The notes under the pieces were generated by a model that made no database searches, was not told where the DNA came from, and worked only from the letters and a program-made list of their open reading frames with translations. Below, piece by piece: positions 1-9,746 of a DNA stretch of 64,000 bases. The first letter of the stretch is position 1. Each line of letters starts with the position of its first letter. A program made the translations under genes and the position numbers. This DNA is from Tissierella praeacuta_A (GTDB lineage Bacteria; Bacillota; Clostridia; Tissierellales; Tissierellaceae), in contig NZ_JBEBOY010000016.1 of NCBI RefSeq assembly GCF_040396155.1, positions 10,702-74,701 on the forward strand, in the 5' to 3' direction.

Positions 1-548
1 TGTTCTTCTTCTATTTCTTGCTCTAGCTCTGGCTCTAATTCCTTTTCTAAATTATAGGCAACTGAATGGGTAATATCAACGAAACATAATGGAGGAAACA
101 TTACACACCACCAATTTTGTCCCTTTCCTTCTCCTAATGTAATAAGAAGTGTTTCATATTCTCCTGAAGGCAATACTAGATTTCCATATTTCCTTGTAGG
201 AAAATTATCTTGACCTAAACTTATGGCAACATCATAATCTTTACCTTCTTCTTCAATAACTCTTTCTGTTATATATTTCATTTCTTTCATATTTTCCTTT
301 ATTACTTTTCGACTTTCTTCTAGTGATTTAGTATCTTTAAATTTCTCATTCATCTCCTTTAATATTTCATCTCTGATTTTAAGTTTTAAAGCTTGATCTT
401 CTTCCATATCACTATTGGCTCTTATATGAAACCTAATGATTTTATCTTCAAAACTATTTCTCATCTTTCTCTCTATGGTTGGATGAATTATATAACTGAA
501 ACTAATAATAAATATGTATAATACCAGTACTAATCTTTTATATTTCAC
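1..548 (-). CDS. spoIIR: Stage II sporulation protein R (C-terminus cut by window edge)
   Basis: SpoIIR is the secreted forespore signalling protein that triggers SpoIIGA processing of pro-sigma-E in the mother cell. The reading frame begins at a GTG (546-548, reverse) after a G-rich ribosome binding site and runs off the left edge after about 182 codons. Visible features are an N-terminal signal/anchor segment, the family motif around RFHIRANSD, and the signature NWWCVMFPPLCFVD. The last visible residues are Glu-rich. It is unrelated to the efflux operon upstream and ends that transcription direction. The family call is firm; the end lies outside the window. Confidence 0.9.
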   Translation of the reverse strand, partial: MKYKRLVLVLYIFIISFSYIIHPTIERKMRNSFEDKIIRFHIRANSDMEEDQALKLKIRDEILKEMNEKFKDTKSLEESRKVIKENMKEMKYITERVIEEEGKDYDVAISLGQDNFPTRKYGNLVLPSGEYETLLITLGEGKGQNWWCVMFPPLCFVDITHSVAYNLEKELEPELEQEIEEE

Positions 549-620
549 TTCTTTTCCCCCTAACTTATATACTTGTCCTACTAGTAAATATTCTTGCCTC
601 AATTATTAATTTATATACAT

Positions 621-652
621 AAAAAAATACTACAGTTAAAAACTGTAGTATT
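621..652 (-). terminator. Rho-independent terminator after tetR
   Basis: An inverted repeat (AATACTACAGTT / AACTGTAGTATT) is followed, on the minus strand, by a run of T. It lies just past the TetR gene and closes the efflux operon before spoIIR. Confidence 0.75.
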
Positions 653-661
653 CTTTGTTGA

Positions 662-1246
662 TTATTTACCTATTCCTTTAAGTACCATATCCACAATATT
701 ATCATTTCTTATATTATCTAAGGATCCATCATGGGGAATAGCTGCTTTTAAATGTCCACTATTTATAATGCCTAAAAATATAATAGTAGCTATATCTTTA
801 TCTATACTTGGATCCAATTCTCCTCCATCAATTCCCTCTGAAATTATCTGCAAGGTAAAATCAAATACTTTTTTATCTGTTTCTTGAATATACTCTTTGA
901 CTTCTTTTAAAATATTTTCAAATTGGTAAAAGGATCTCTCTATTAAATGAGCATGTATATCAATAAATTTAGAATGATAGTTAAGTACGCCTATCATCTT
1001 GTTTCTTATACTTTTCTCCATTAGAACAGTTTCTTTTAATCCTTCAAAATACGTATCAATAATATACATTACCATTTGTTGAAATATCTCTTTTTTGCTG
1101 CCAAAATATTCATAAATCGTGCCTTTTCCGATTCCTGCTTCTTTTGCAATATCTTCGACCTTTCCACGATAAAATCCATATTCCCCAAATACCTTCATTG
1201 CCGCCTCTATAATTTCAGTTTGTCTTTTCTCCCTTAACAGACTCAA
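662..1246 (-). CDS. TetR/AcrR family transcriptional regulator
   Basis: A 194-residue repressor-type protein with an N-terminal TetR helix-turn-helix (residues about 28-50, VEDIAKEAGIGKGTIYEYFG) and a variable ligand-binding C-terminal half. The start is a TTG preceded by GAGGTG. It is the last gene of a three-gene unit with an RND pump and its adaptor, 14 bp after the pump gene, so autoregulation of the efflux operon is likely. An imperfect ACCG-rich inverted repeat next to the promoter at about 5632-5655 is the candidate operator. The ligand is unknown. Confidence 0.88.
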   Translation of the reverse strand: MSLLREKRQTEIIEAAMKVFGEYGFYRGKVEDIAKEAGIGKGTIYEYFGSKKEIFQQMVMYIIDTYFEGLKETVLMEKSIRNKMIGVLNYHSKFIDIHAHLIERSFYQFENILKEVKEYIQETDKKVFDFTLQIISEGIDGGELDPSIDKDIATIIFLGIINSGHLKAAIPHDGSLDNIRNDNIVDMVLKGIGK

Positions 1247-1260
1247 TTTCTCACCTCTTT

Positions 1261-4200
1261 TTATACATTAGAATTGCTCTTCTTTAGTCCTTTTAACCTT
1301 GATTTAATCCTAATAGAAAAATCATCAAATACTGTATATAACACTGGAACAAATACTAATGTTAAAACCGTTGATAAAGTCAAACCACTTATAACTACTA
1401 TTGCCATTGGTGCTTGCATTTCTGCCCCTTCACCTATTCCAAGGGCTAATGGCACAAGACCTAGAATTGTAGTCAAAGTTGTCATTAGAATAGGTCTTAA
1501 TCTAACTGGACCTGCAATAGTAATCGCTTCAAATCTTTCCTTACCTTCCTTACGTAAGATATCTATATAATCTATCAATACAATACCATTGTTAACTACA
1601 ATACCAGCTAACATGATAATTCCTATAAATGCTGTTACACCTAAAGCTTTTCTTGTAATGAAAAGACCTAAGAAACCTCCGCCAAATGCTAATGGTATTG
1701 TAAACATGATGATAAATGGATTGATCAAAGACTCAAACTGAGCCGCCATTACCATGTAAATCAAAATAATAGCAAGAACAAGTGCCAATAAAAGTTGCTT
1801 AAAGGCATCAATCATTTGTTCATTTTCCCCACCTATTTTATAGTGATATCCTGATGGAAATTCATAATTCTCCAATTTTTTATCTATATCCAAGCTGATA
1901 CTTCGCAAATCTCTCCCAGATATTTGACTTGTAACTGTAACTACTCTTTCTTGATCTTCACGACTTATTTGAATAGGCCCCTTTATTATGGATATATCGG
2001 CTACTTGACTTAAAGGTATATTCATACCAGTTGGAGTGGTAATATCCAATTGTCCAAGATTAGATAAGCTTTCTGTGATATCTTCTGTTGCTCTTATTAC
2101 TACATCCAGTTCATCTCCTTGGTCCTTATATTTAGCAACTACAGTTCCTGATGCTCCTCCTCTAATTGCAGAAGCTATTTGTGAAGTAGTCAATCCATAT
2201 ATTGCAGCATTTTCCTTATTCACTTTAATTTCCACTTCAGGTACTGCTTCGCTTATACTAGTTTTAACATCTCTAGTTCCATCTACGGATTCAACCATCT
2301 CCTTAAAATCATTGGATATATTTTCAAGGACTTCTAATTCGTCACCTTTAATACTTATACTAATAGGTGCACCAGAACCGCTCATACTGCTACTTGAGAA
2401 TTCAGTTACTGTGATTTCCGCTCCAGGAATATCTTTTACAAGTCCTCTTATTTCTTCCGCAACTTCTTTTGTACTTCTTTTTCTGTCCTTTAATTTGACT
2501 AAATTAATAGAAATAGAGCCACTAGTTTTCGTATTAATGCTACTGCTTCCCATACCTCCTGAAGTTACATTAGCAAATACTACATCTATTTCAGGTATAT
2601 CTACAAGTTTTCCTTCTACGATTTTTGTCATTTCATCTATTTGATGAATATTAGAACCTAAAGGCATATCTACATTAATAGTCATACTTCCCTCATCAGT
2701 TGAAGGAAAGAACTCCATTCCTACCCCTGCTAAACTGACTATACTTACAGCGAAAATAATTACTGAAATAGCTATGGTAGTTTTTCTTCTCCTAAGACCT
2801 AGCTCCAATAATGATTTATATTTATTTTCTAGCTTTTCAAATATATTATCAAAGACTTTATAAATAAAATCTAATTTTTTCTTTTTGCCTCCGCCCTCTT
2901 CACCATCAATTGTCAAGATCTTAGATGACAGCATAGGAATGAAGGTTAAAGCTACTACTAAGGATGCCGTAAGTGATAAAGTAACTGTCATGGCGAAATC
3001 CTTAAATAAAATTCCAACCATTCCATCAACAAACACTATAGGTAAAAATACTGCTATAGTTGTAAGAGTTGAAGCTGTAATTGACAATCCAACTTCCTTA
3101 GCTCCTTTTATGGCAGCTTCTTCTTTAGAATATCCTTCAGATCTAAACCTATAAATATTCTCAAGTACTACAATTGCACTATCCACAAGCATACCTACTG
3201 CTAAAGCTAAACCTCCTAAAGTCATCATATTTAATGTAATTCCATTAAAATATAACAAAATAAATGAAGCAATTAAAGATATAGGTATTGAAGTTCCTAC
3301 AATGAAAGTAGACCTTATATTTTTCAAGAAAATATACAAAACCAAAATAGCAAATACAGAACCCATAATAACATTATCTATTACATTATTAATCGAATCT
3401 TTTATAATAGTAGAACTATCTACTACTATTTCCATCTTAATATCTGGATAATCTTTTTTAAGCTTTTCCACTTCTTTATTAACTAAATCTGCTACTTGCA
3501 CTGTATTTTTACCAGATTGTTTTTTTATAGAGATATTAATACTATCTTCTCCATTGGTTCGAGAAATTGCAGTAATATCCTTGTTTTTCAACTCTACTTG
3601 TGCTATATCCTTTAAGGTAATTACCATACCTGTATTAAGTGTAATAGGCATGTCCCGGATTTCATCTATGGAATTAAATTCTCCCATTACCCTTATGGTA
3701 AGGTCCTGTTCTCCATTATTTACAGTTCCTCCGGGAAGATTTATATTAGCTGCACCCAGTAGCTGATTTAATTGATTTATATTTAAACCATATCTTGATA
3801 ATTTGCCGATGTCAACAGCTATTTCAATTTCATCTATAAGTCCACCACCAATATCAATGGAGGCTACACCATCTAATCTTTCAAATCTCTGTTTGAAAGT
3901 ATCCTCTGCCAATGACTGCAAACTTGATAGGCTTCCACTAGTAGATAAAGCTATCTGTACAATTGGCATAGAATTTGGGTCTAATTTAATTACCATTGGC
4001 TGTGTAGCATCATCTGGTAAAGTCCCCTTAATTAGATCTACTTTCTCTCTCATTTCCAATGTGGCAAAATCCATACTTGTTCCTGTATTAAATTGAGCAA
4101 TTACTATGGAACTCCCCTGTAAAGATATTGAATTTATCGTATCAATATTTCCTACTGTAGCAATTGCACCTTCAATTCTCTTAGTAATTAAATTCTCTAT

Positions 4201-4374
4201 TTCCTGAGGTCCAGCACCTGAATAAGATGTAGAAACAATGGCTACAGGTATTTCTATTTCCGGATAAAGGTCAATTGGTAACCCTTTCAATGAAATTGCT
4301 CCAAAAATAATAACTACCAAAACTATCATTGTTATGGTAACGGGTTTTTTAACAGCAAAACTTGATAAACTCAC
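1261..4374 (-). CDS. RND family efflux transporter permease (AcrB/HAE1-like)
   Basis: A 1037-residue resistance-nodulation-division pump of normal family length. It has a first transmembrane helix at about residues 11-30, two large extracellular loops, and two membrane bundles. Conserved helices with acidic residues are visible (LAVGMLVDSAIVVLENIYR near residue 390 and GIVVNNGIVLIDYID near 925). Translation starts at a GTG after GGGGGAATAATA. It lies directly after the adaptor gene, so the two are co-expressed. RND pumps of this type in Gram-positive cells work without an outer-membrane channel; the substrate cannot be told from sequence. Confidence 0.93.
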   Translation of the reverse strand: MSLSSFAVKKPVTITMIVLVVIIFGAISLKGLPIDLYPEIEIPVAIVSTSYSGAGPQEIENLITKRIEGAIATVGNIDTINSISLQGSSIVIAQFNTGTSMDFATLEMREKVDLIKGTLPDDATQPMVIKLDPNSMPIVQIALSTSGSLSSLQSLAEDTFKQRFERLDGVASIDIGGGLIDEIEIAVDIGKLSRYGLNINQLNQLLGAANINLPGGTVNNGEQDLTIRVMGEFNSIDEIRDMPITLNTGMVITLKDIAQVELKNKDITAISRTNGEDSINISIKKQSGKNTVQVADLVNKEVEKLKKDYPDIKMEIVVDSSTIIKDSINNVIDNVIMGSVFAILVLYIFLKNIRSTFIVGTSIPISLIASFILLYFNGITLNMMTLGGLALAVGMLVDSAIVVLENIYRFRSEGYSKEEAAIKGAKEVGLSITASTLTTIAVFLPIVFVDGMVGILFKDFAMTVTLSLTASLVVALTFIPMLSSKILTIDGEEGGGKKKKLDFIYKVFDNIFEKLENKYKSLLELGLRRRKTTIAISVIIFAVSIVSLAGVGMEFFPSTDEGSMTINVDMPLGSNIHQIDEMTKIVEGKLVDIPEIDVVFANVTSGGMGSSSINTKTSGSISINLVKLKDRKRSTKEVAEEIRGLVKDIPGAEITVTEFSSSSMSGSGAPISISIKGDELEVLENISNDFKEMVESVDGTRDVKTSISEAVPEVEIKVNKENAAIYGLTTSQIASAIRGGASGTVVAKYKDQGDELDVVIRATEDITESLSNLGQLDITTPTGMNIPLSQVADISIIKGPIQISREDQERVVTVTSQISGRDLRSISLDIDKKLENYEFPSGYHYKIGGENEQMIDAFKQLLLALVLAIILIYMVMAAQFESLINPFIIMFTIPLAFGGGFLGLFITRKALGVTAFIGIIMLAGIVVNNGIVLIDYIDILRKEGKERFEAITIAGPVRLRPILMTTLTTILGLVPLALGIGEGAEMQAPMAIVVISGLTLSTVLTLVFVPVLYTVFDDFSIRIKSRLKGLKKSNSNV

Positions 4375-4376
4375 TA

Positions 4377-5597
4377 TTATTCCCCCTCTACTACTTTCAC
4401 TTTTCGTCCATTTTCTACATAATGTTGTCCCTTTACAATAACCTGTTCATCTGTTTTTAATCCTTCTTTAATCTCGGCGTATTCTCCTGTATCCAATCCT
4501 AAAATAACTGTTTTTTCAACTGCATGATCATCTTCTACTACAAATACTATTTTCTCATCATCTTTATCTAAAACAGCATCACTTTTAATTGCTATAACTG
4601 ACTGGATTTCATCTAAATTTAATTTTACCTTTCCGTTCATTCCAGGTTTAATTTTTTTATCTGGATTATCTACGTATAGCTTTATAGAGTAAAGATTACT
4701 TCCAATATCAGCCGTCGGACTAATATAGCTAATAGTACTAGTTATATCTTCATCAAAAGCTGCTGGAATGATTACATCTGCTTTCTGCCCTATGCTTAAT
4801 CTGTTAACTACATCTTCAACAACATTTATTTCCATATAAACCTTGTCCATATCAACAATTGTAGCTGCCATTTGTCCACTGCCAACAATTTGACCTTCCT
4901 TCACATTTAATGCAGATACAACTCCGTCCATTGGTGCTTTAACAACTGTATTATTTAGATTATCTTCCATTTGATCATAGGATATCTGTGCTTGTTTTAG
5001 CTGGCTTACAGCTTGTTGATACATGGTTTCTGCTTGTTCCAATTGACCAGCTGCGGCTTCTAGATTCATATCACTAGCAGCTAATTCTGCCTGTTCCAAT
5101 TGGCTTTTAGATATAATTCCTTCCTCATAAAGTTCTCTATTTCTTTCTAGATTTAACTTAGCATTTTCTATTCTTTCCTTATTTAGTTCATAATTAGCTT
5201 TTGCTACCTTTAAACTGCTTTCAGATTGCACAACACCATTATTTGCTATTTCAATGGCATTAGCCGCTTGCTCAACATTCTTTAAAATAGTATCCTGCTC
5301 TACTACAAATAGTATACTGCCTTCTTTTACTACATCGCCTAACTTAACATTTACACTAGAAACTGTTCCTGATACTTTTGGTAAAACTGCTATCTCCTCA
5401 TTTGCTAATACTTTTCCATTAAATTTAATATTATTTGCGATAGTTTGAATACTTGCTTTTTCTACCTCAACTGGTATGTAAGTTTCTTCTTCAACTTCTG
5501 CATTAGACTTTGTCACCTTGTTACATCCAGATAGCATCCCTATTATAACTACTAGAGTAAAAATTAATACGACATTTGTTTTGAATCTTTTATACAT
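4377..5597 (-). CDS. RND efflux periplasmic-adaptor-type lipoprotein (HlyD/MFP family)
   Basis: A membrane fusion (adaptor) subunit for the RND pump that follows it. Residues 1-25 form a lipoprotein signal ending in the lipobox GMLSGC. A split biotinyl-lipoyl-like domain flanks a long coiled-coil hairpin (about residues 90-210, Gln/Ala/Glu-rich), followed by beta-barrel segments. I chose the ATG at 5597 rather than the in-frame ATG 21 bp upstream because GGGGGA sits at the right distance before it. It is the first gene of the operon, with its promoter and candidate TetR operator just upstream. Confidence 0.9.
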   Translation of the reverse strand: MYKRFKTNVVLIFTLVVIIGMLSGCNKVTKSNAEVEEETYIPVEVEKASIQTIANNIKFNGKVLANEEIAVLPKVSGTVSSVNVKLGDVVKEGSILFVVEQDTILKNVEQAANAIEIANNGVVQSESSLKVAKANYELNKERIENAKLNLERNRELYEEGIISKSQLEQAELAASDMNLEAAAGQLEQAETMYQQAVSQLKQAQISYDQMEDNLNNTVVKAPMDGVVSALNVKEGQIVGSGQMAATIVDMDKVYMEINVVEDVVNRLSIGQKADVIIPAAFDEDITSTISYISPTADIGSNLYSIKLYVDNPDKKIKPGMNGKVKLNLDEIQSVIAIKSDAVLDKDDEKIVFVVEDDHAVEKTVILGLDTGEYAEIKEGLKTDEQVIVKGQHYVENGRKVKVVEGE

Positions 5598-5631
5598 TTT
5601 TATGTCCCCCCAAATCAATCATAAATTCTTT

Positions 5632-5689
5632 CAGAACCGGACGGTCGGTCAGTGTTTTCCATTATATTATAGTCACCTTATCATGTCAA
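5632..5689 (-). promoter_or_regulatory. Sigma-A promoter and candidate TetR operator of the efflux operon
   Basis: On the minus strand, TTGACA (5684-5689) and TATAAT (5661-5666) are separated by exactly 17 bp. Immediately downstream (about 5632-5655) is a GC-rich imperfect inverted repeat, with half sites around ACCGAC and GTCCGGT, in an otherwise AT-rich stretch. This is a typical place and shape for a TetR operator. The promoter is seen directly; assignment of the operator is inference. Confidence 0.7.
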
Positions 5690-5702
5690 TATCTTTTCTT
5701 CC

Positions 5703-5747
5703 AATAAGTATCATTTTTGGTGCCAGGCACCAAAAATGATACTTATT
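5703..5747. repeat. 45-bp palindromic repeat with GGTGCC-GGCACC core (copy 1)
   Basis: A perfect palindrome of 22-bp arms around a single A, reading AATAAGTATCATTTTTGGTGCC in one arm and its complement in the other. A near-identical copy is at 33855-33899. The GTGCCNGGCAC core is common in small REP-like intergenic palindromes of many bacteria. Here it lies between the efflux promoter and the end of the germination operon and may also act as a transcription stop. Confidence 0.8.
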
Positions 5748-5751
5748 ATAA

Positions 5752-6876
5752 TTATTGGACTAATCCTCTTCTTCTTATTTTAGCATCTACTACTACTTCT
5801 ATATCCATTTCTGAGAAAATTTCATCCCAATCCTTTTCTACTTCCTTCCATACCTTAGGATGGTATTTATATAAGTATTTTCCTATTTGTAAGATATCAG
5901 CTTTATATTCTTTTTGTAGTCTCTCCAATGTTTCATTCATTTCTTCTTCTAAAACATTTTCTATTGCGATTTCCATTTCATCTATTATATTTACATTATC
6001 TAATAATGGTTTCTCTTCTAGTATATATTCCTGTAAACTTCCTTCAATTTCTATGCTTATTCTAACTTTCATATCTCCATCTTTTCTTATTAATTTTTTT
6101 CTTACCTTGGAACCATCAATTGAATATGAAATAGTAACACCTTTATAGTCTGCATCTATTAGATCTCTTTTCAATTTTCCTGTCATCAATGCTACGGCCC
6201 TATTTTGTATTTCATTTATATCTCCTATATCTTCATATCTTTTAAATATAGCTCCTCCAAATATCTTTATATCATCTTCATGGGTTGATACCCTAGGCAT
6301 AATTCCAACCCCACCTACATCTGTGTCCATTATAAACTGGGTTAAGCTTTGTGGTGTAAATCTAGCTGCACTTTTGTCATCTCTAAGCATACTAATCAAT
6401 GTTCCCTCTATTACCTCCTGCCTCTTAGCCTTAGGTACAAACAAAAGTAAATCCCTTGCCATCCCTTCAGCAACTAGCATCCTAATTTTTTTATTTATGA
6501 CAAAGTCTCTACTTAATCCATCTACTATTTCTTCAACAGATTTTTTATCTTTTGCCAGTTCCTGTCCAAATACTACTACTTTTAAATGTTTAAAATAAAT
6601 TTCATATGGTAATCTAGTAGACAGTTGTTCAATTCCTTCAAAAAGAGATGATGAAACAGTTGATACGACATGTATCCTATCTTCTTGTGTTGCATTTTTT
6701 CCTATTGAATTTATATTTGGATAAGATATAGTTATGATATATTTATCTCCTGGACCATCGTTTAAATCTACTCCTACTGAATATGGAAATATTCTCTGAT
6801 TTATTTCTATCATACCCCAGCATCCTGTATTGAATATAAGAAATACTATCATAATTATTAATAAAATCTTTTTCAT
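5752..6876 (-). CDS. Ger(x)C family spore germination lipoprotein
   Basis: The C subunit of a GerA-type germinant receptor, anchored as a lipoprotein on the outer face of the spore inner membrane. It has a signal peptide with lipobox FNTGC (Cys about residue 19), then the Ger(x)C N- and C-terminal domains (ISYPNI..., FKHLKVVVFGQELAK near residue 95, and GGAIFKRYEDIG near 205). The 374-residue length is normal. Its start overlaps the stop of the permease gene by 4 bp (ATGA), showing a tightly coupled operon in the order A-B-C. Confidence 0.92.
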   Translation of the reverse strand: MKKILLIIMIVFLIFNTGCWGMIEINQRIFPYSVGVDLNDGPGDKYIITISYPNINSIGKNATQEDRIHVVSTVSSSLFEGIEQLSTRLPYEIYFKHLKVVVFGQELAKDKKSVEEIVDGLSRDFVINKKIRMLVAEGMARDLLLFVPKAKRQEVIEGTLISMLRDDKSAARFTPQSLTQFIMDTDVGGVGIMPRVSTHEDDIKIFGGAIFKRYEDIGDINEIQNRAVALMTGKLKRDLIDADYKGVTISYSIDGSKVRKKLIRKDGDMKVRISIEIEGSLQEYILEEKPLLDNVNIIDEMEIAIENVLEEEMNETLERLQKEYKADILQIGKYLYKYHPKVWKEVEKDWDEIFSEMDIEVVVDAKIRRRGLVQ

Positions 6877-7967
6877 TTGCTTGACCTCCTAGACTTAAAT
6901 AAGCCTACAGAGTAGATTATAATAGGCATTAAAACTATGGATATAAATCCCAAGTAATTTACTATATTTATTGTTTGCTGTCCCATTTGAAATATATTTT
7001 TTGGAATCAAAGCTATGATATAAATTAATGGTGCAAGTGGTAGTATGAAAAGACTATGGTCCTTTGTGCAAAATAAATTTGATAATATTTTCCCAGCAGA
7101 ATAATAAAATGGAGCCATAGTTCCAAAAATAACAAGCATCCATATTGATACAAAAAGTCCATCAAGATTTTCAATAAAATATCCAGGCAAATCAATTTCC
7201 TTTATAAGAGATAATATTGGAAAACTTTGCCTTCTTAAACTATGTAATCCATATTGGGAAAGGGAAAGTACAAATGCAATTACATATATAATTGTTACGA
7301 TTACAACGCCTTGGAGACTAGCTGACATAGTCTTTTTTTTGTCATCTGTAAATGGTATTGAAAACAGCAATATTTCAAACCCTAAGAAACTAAAAAATCC
7401 AATACTTATTCCATTAGGTATTTCCTTTAAATTTGATTGAAATACTGGAAGCATATTTGTAAAATCTACACTTGTTAATGATACAACTATTAAAAATATT
7501 ACTAATCCTATTACTATTGGATATATATGATATGCTGCCCTTCCAATTATTTGAATCTCATATCTACAAATATAAGTGGTTACAAGTATGAATGAAATTA
7601 TCATTACTTCAGTAGGGGTGTTTTCTAAAAGAAATGCCTTTAGAATCTCCCCTACATTTCTAGAAATAGCCGCCATACTCATTATTAAATAAATTAGAAA
7701 ACAAACTAGAAAAACATTAAAAAGCCACTTTCCCAAAACTATCTTTCCTATTTCAAAAAAATCTTTATCTGGATATAGATGAAATATCTTATTTATAATT
7801 ATTGTAATTATTCCCACTAGTAGACCTGCAACAATTATTCCTATCCAGCTATCATTACCCAGTACTAAAGAAATTTTATTTGGAAGAGATAAAATTCCAG
7901 TGCCTACAGTTGTGGAAACTACTAATGCCCTTATTTGTTTATTTGATATCTTATTATTTCTTTGCAT
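6873..7967 (-). CDS. Spore germination permease, GerAB/endospore (APC superfamily)
   Basis: The B subunit of the germinant receptor, a 364-residue membrane protein with about ten hydrophobic segments and no large soluble domain. The N-terminal pattern ISNKQIRALVVSTTVGTGILSLP matches the conserved first half-helix of the family. It overlaps the upstream A-subunit gene by 14 bp and the downstream C-subunit gene by 4 bp. It is thought to bind the germinant; specificity cannot be read from sequence. Confidence 0.9.
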   Translation of the reverse strand: MQRNNKISNKQIRALVVSTTVGTGILSLPNKISLVLGNDSWIGIIVAGLLVGIITIIINKIFHLYPDKDFFEIGKIVLGKWLFNVFLVCFLIYLIMSMAAISRNVGEILKAFLLENTPTEVMIISFILVTTYICRYEIQIIGRAAYHIYPIVIGLVIFLIVVSLTSVDFTNMLPVFQSNLKEIPNGISIGFFSFLGFEILLFSIPFTDDKKKTMSASLQGVVIVTIIYVIAFVLSLSQYGLHSLRRQSFPILSLIKEIDLPGYFIENLDGLFVSIWMLVIFGTMAPFYYSAGKILSNLFCTKDHSLFILPLAPLIYIIALIPKNIFQMGQQTINIVNYLGFISIVLMPIIIYSVGLFKSRRSSK

Positions 7968-9468
7968 CTTTCCAACTTCTCCCCATTCTTTTTTTGTTTC
8001 TAGGATGTGTAAATGTAGGTCTTTCTCTTAGAAATTGAATTGGTGCTTTGAATAAAGTATCCTTTAATTCTCCAGATCCTATACCAAAACCTGAATATGG
8101 AGATGTAAATGGAACTCCAAAGCTATCTAATTTAATTAAATGGCTCCCTAACAGTATAACGCCTAACATTACCCCATATAATCCAAATATTGCAGCCAAA
8201 ATGATAAAGATAAATCTCCAGACCCGTAGACCTGCTGCAAATTCATAGCTAGGTATAGCAAATGAAGCTATTGTAGTGCTTGCCACTATAATTATCAGAA
8301 TGGCACTTACTATTCCTGCCTCTACTGCTGCTTGCCCAATAATAAGCCCTCCAACTATACCTACAGTAGTTCCTATAGGTCCAGAAATTCTTGTACCAGA
8401 TTCTCTTATAAGTTCTATGGTAACTTCCATTAAAAAGGTCTCTACTACTGCTGGAAAAGGGACATTAATCCTACTAGCTGCCAAATAGTATGTTAATTTT
8501 GTAGGCAATAATCCTGGATGATAAGAAATTATAGATATATAAAGTGCAGGGGACATCACACATAAAAATACTGCTAATAACCTTAAAAATCTCACTCCTT
8601 GAGCTTCTTGCCATCTAGTATAGTAATCTTCTGTTGACTGTAAAAGTGTTCCAATTGTAGCAGGTACTATTAGGACAAATGGTGAATTATCTACTATAAT
8701 GGCTACACGTCCCTCATATAGTGCAGCTGCTACCGAATCTGGTCTTTCTGTATTCTCTATTTGTGGAAATGCAGATAAATAATTATCTTCTATTAAATTT
8801 TCCAGTATAGAGCTATCTAGTATGGCATCTATATCCACCGACTTTAATCTTTCGTTAACTTCTTTTATTAAATCCTCATTGACAATATCAGCTATATACA
8901 TTACTGCAATAGCTGTTTGAGATCTTCTCCCTACTTTATGCATCTTAATCTTTAGATTAGGGTCTTTTATTCTTCTCCTTACTAAACTCATATTTGCCTT
9001 TACAGACTCTACAAATCCATCCCTCGGTCCCCTAACTACTGTTTCTGTCTGTGGCTCTTGAACACTTCTTGAAGGCCAACCCTTCGAATCAAATATAATA
9101 CATCTATCTACCTTATCAATCAGAACTACAGTATCACCAGAGAGTACAGCATTTATTACATTGTCCATGTGAAACTCTTCTTTAATATCTATAGTTGATA
9201 GTGCTTCCTTCGATATTACATCTATTAAGGAAGATTTAAATCCCTGAAGGGAAAATTTTTTTATTTCTTCTTCTCTGAATAAAGAATAAATAGCATGCTC
9301 TGCAATATATTCCTTACTTACTAATCCGTCTATATATATTAAAACAAGTTTTATCCTATAGACATCCCCTACTTCTATTTTTCTAAATACTACATCTTCA
9401 CAATCAGTAAATATAGTTTTTAGAGCTTCTTCATTTTTATCTATATCTTTAAGTAATATACTTTGCAT
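7954..9468 (-). CDS. Spore germination protein GerAA family
   Basis: The A subunit of the germinant receptor, 504 residues. A large soluble N-terminal region (to about residue 285) contains the family motifs VVRGPRDGFVES and NLEDNY-like segments. It is followed by about five transmembrane helices and a basic C-terminus. It is the first of three overlapping genes and is preceded by a small membrane-protein gene. Expression in the forespore from a sigma-G promoter is expected, but I could not identify such a promoter with confidence. Confidence 0.92.
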   Translation of the reverse strand: MQSILLKDIDKNEEALKTIFTDCEDVVFRKIEVGDVYRIKLVLIYIDGLVSKEYIAEHAIYSLFREEEIKKFSLQGFKSSLIDVISKEALSTIDIKEEFHMDNVINAVLSGDTVVLIDKVDRCIIFDSKGWPSRSVQEPQTETVVRGPRDGFVESVKANMSLVRRRIKDPNLKIKMHKVGRRSQTAIAVMYIADIVNEDLIKEVNERLKSVDIDAILDSSILENLIEDNYLSAFPQIENTERPDSVAAALYEGRVAIIVDNSPFVLIVPATIGTLLQSTEDYYTRWQEAQGVRFLRLLAVFLCVMSPALYISIISYHPGLLPTKLTYYLAASRINVPFPAVVETFLMEVTIELIRESGTRISGPIGTTVGIVGGLIIGQAAVEAGIVSAILIIIVASTTIASFAIPSYEFAAGLRVWRFIFIILAAIFGLYGVMLGVILLGSHLIKLDSFGVPFTSPYSGFGIGSGELKDTLFKAPIQFLRERPTFTHPRNKKRMGRSWKDAKK

Positions 9469-9478
9469 AATTAACCCC

Positions 9479-9688
9479 CTACATTAGTAATAACAATACA
9501 TATAGTAATGCTCCTATGGTTATATATGAATATGATATAGCCTTTACTATTCTCAACTCTTTTATATATCCCTTTTGTTTATATCTTTTACTGTCAATTA
9601 ATAAAGTAAATATTGCTACAAAAATTATTATTAAAATAGTATAATCATCCATAATTTCTCTTAATACTCTAAGGAATCTTGAAAACAA
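9479..9688 (-). CDS. Small membrane protein, CLC_0170-like
   Basis: About 69 residues with two hydrophobic helices (YTILIIIFVAIFTLLI and a C-terminal AISYSYITIGALLYVLLLLM) joined by a Lys/Arg-rich loop. The frame can extend to a GTG at 9697, but that codon lies inside the ribosome binding site GGAGGTGGG; the TTG at 9688 is better spaced. It ends 10 bp before the GerAA-type gene, so it probably belongs to the same sporulation-time operon. Small proteins of this look sit beside ger operons in other clostridia; the function is unknown. Confidence 0.6.
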   Translation of the reverse strand: MFSRFLRVLREIMDDYTILIIIFVAIFTLLIDSKRYKQKGYIKELRIVKAISYSYITIGALLYVLLLLM

Positions 9689-9746
9689 AAATCCCACCTC
9701 CTGTAACTAATATAGTTTACAAAAGATGGGTAATATATACATTCCA

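Noticed and set aside
2036..2644. Plus-strand 202-codon frame inside the RND gene
   Set aside because: Shadow of the conserved pump gene, low-complexity Ser/Leu composition, no ribosome binding site.
5703..5747. Insertion sequence terminal repeat
   Set aside because: No transposase or second repeat in the neighbourhood; it is a self-contained palindrome.
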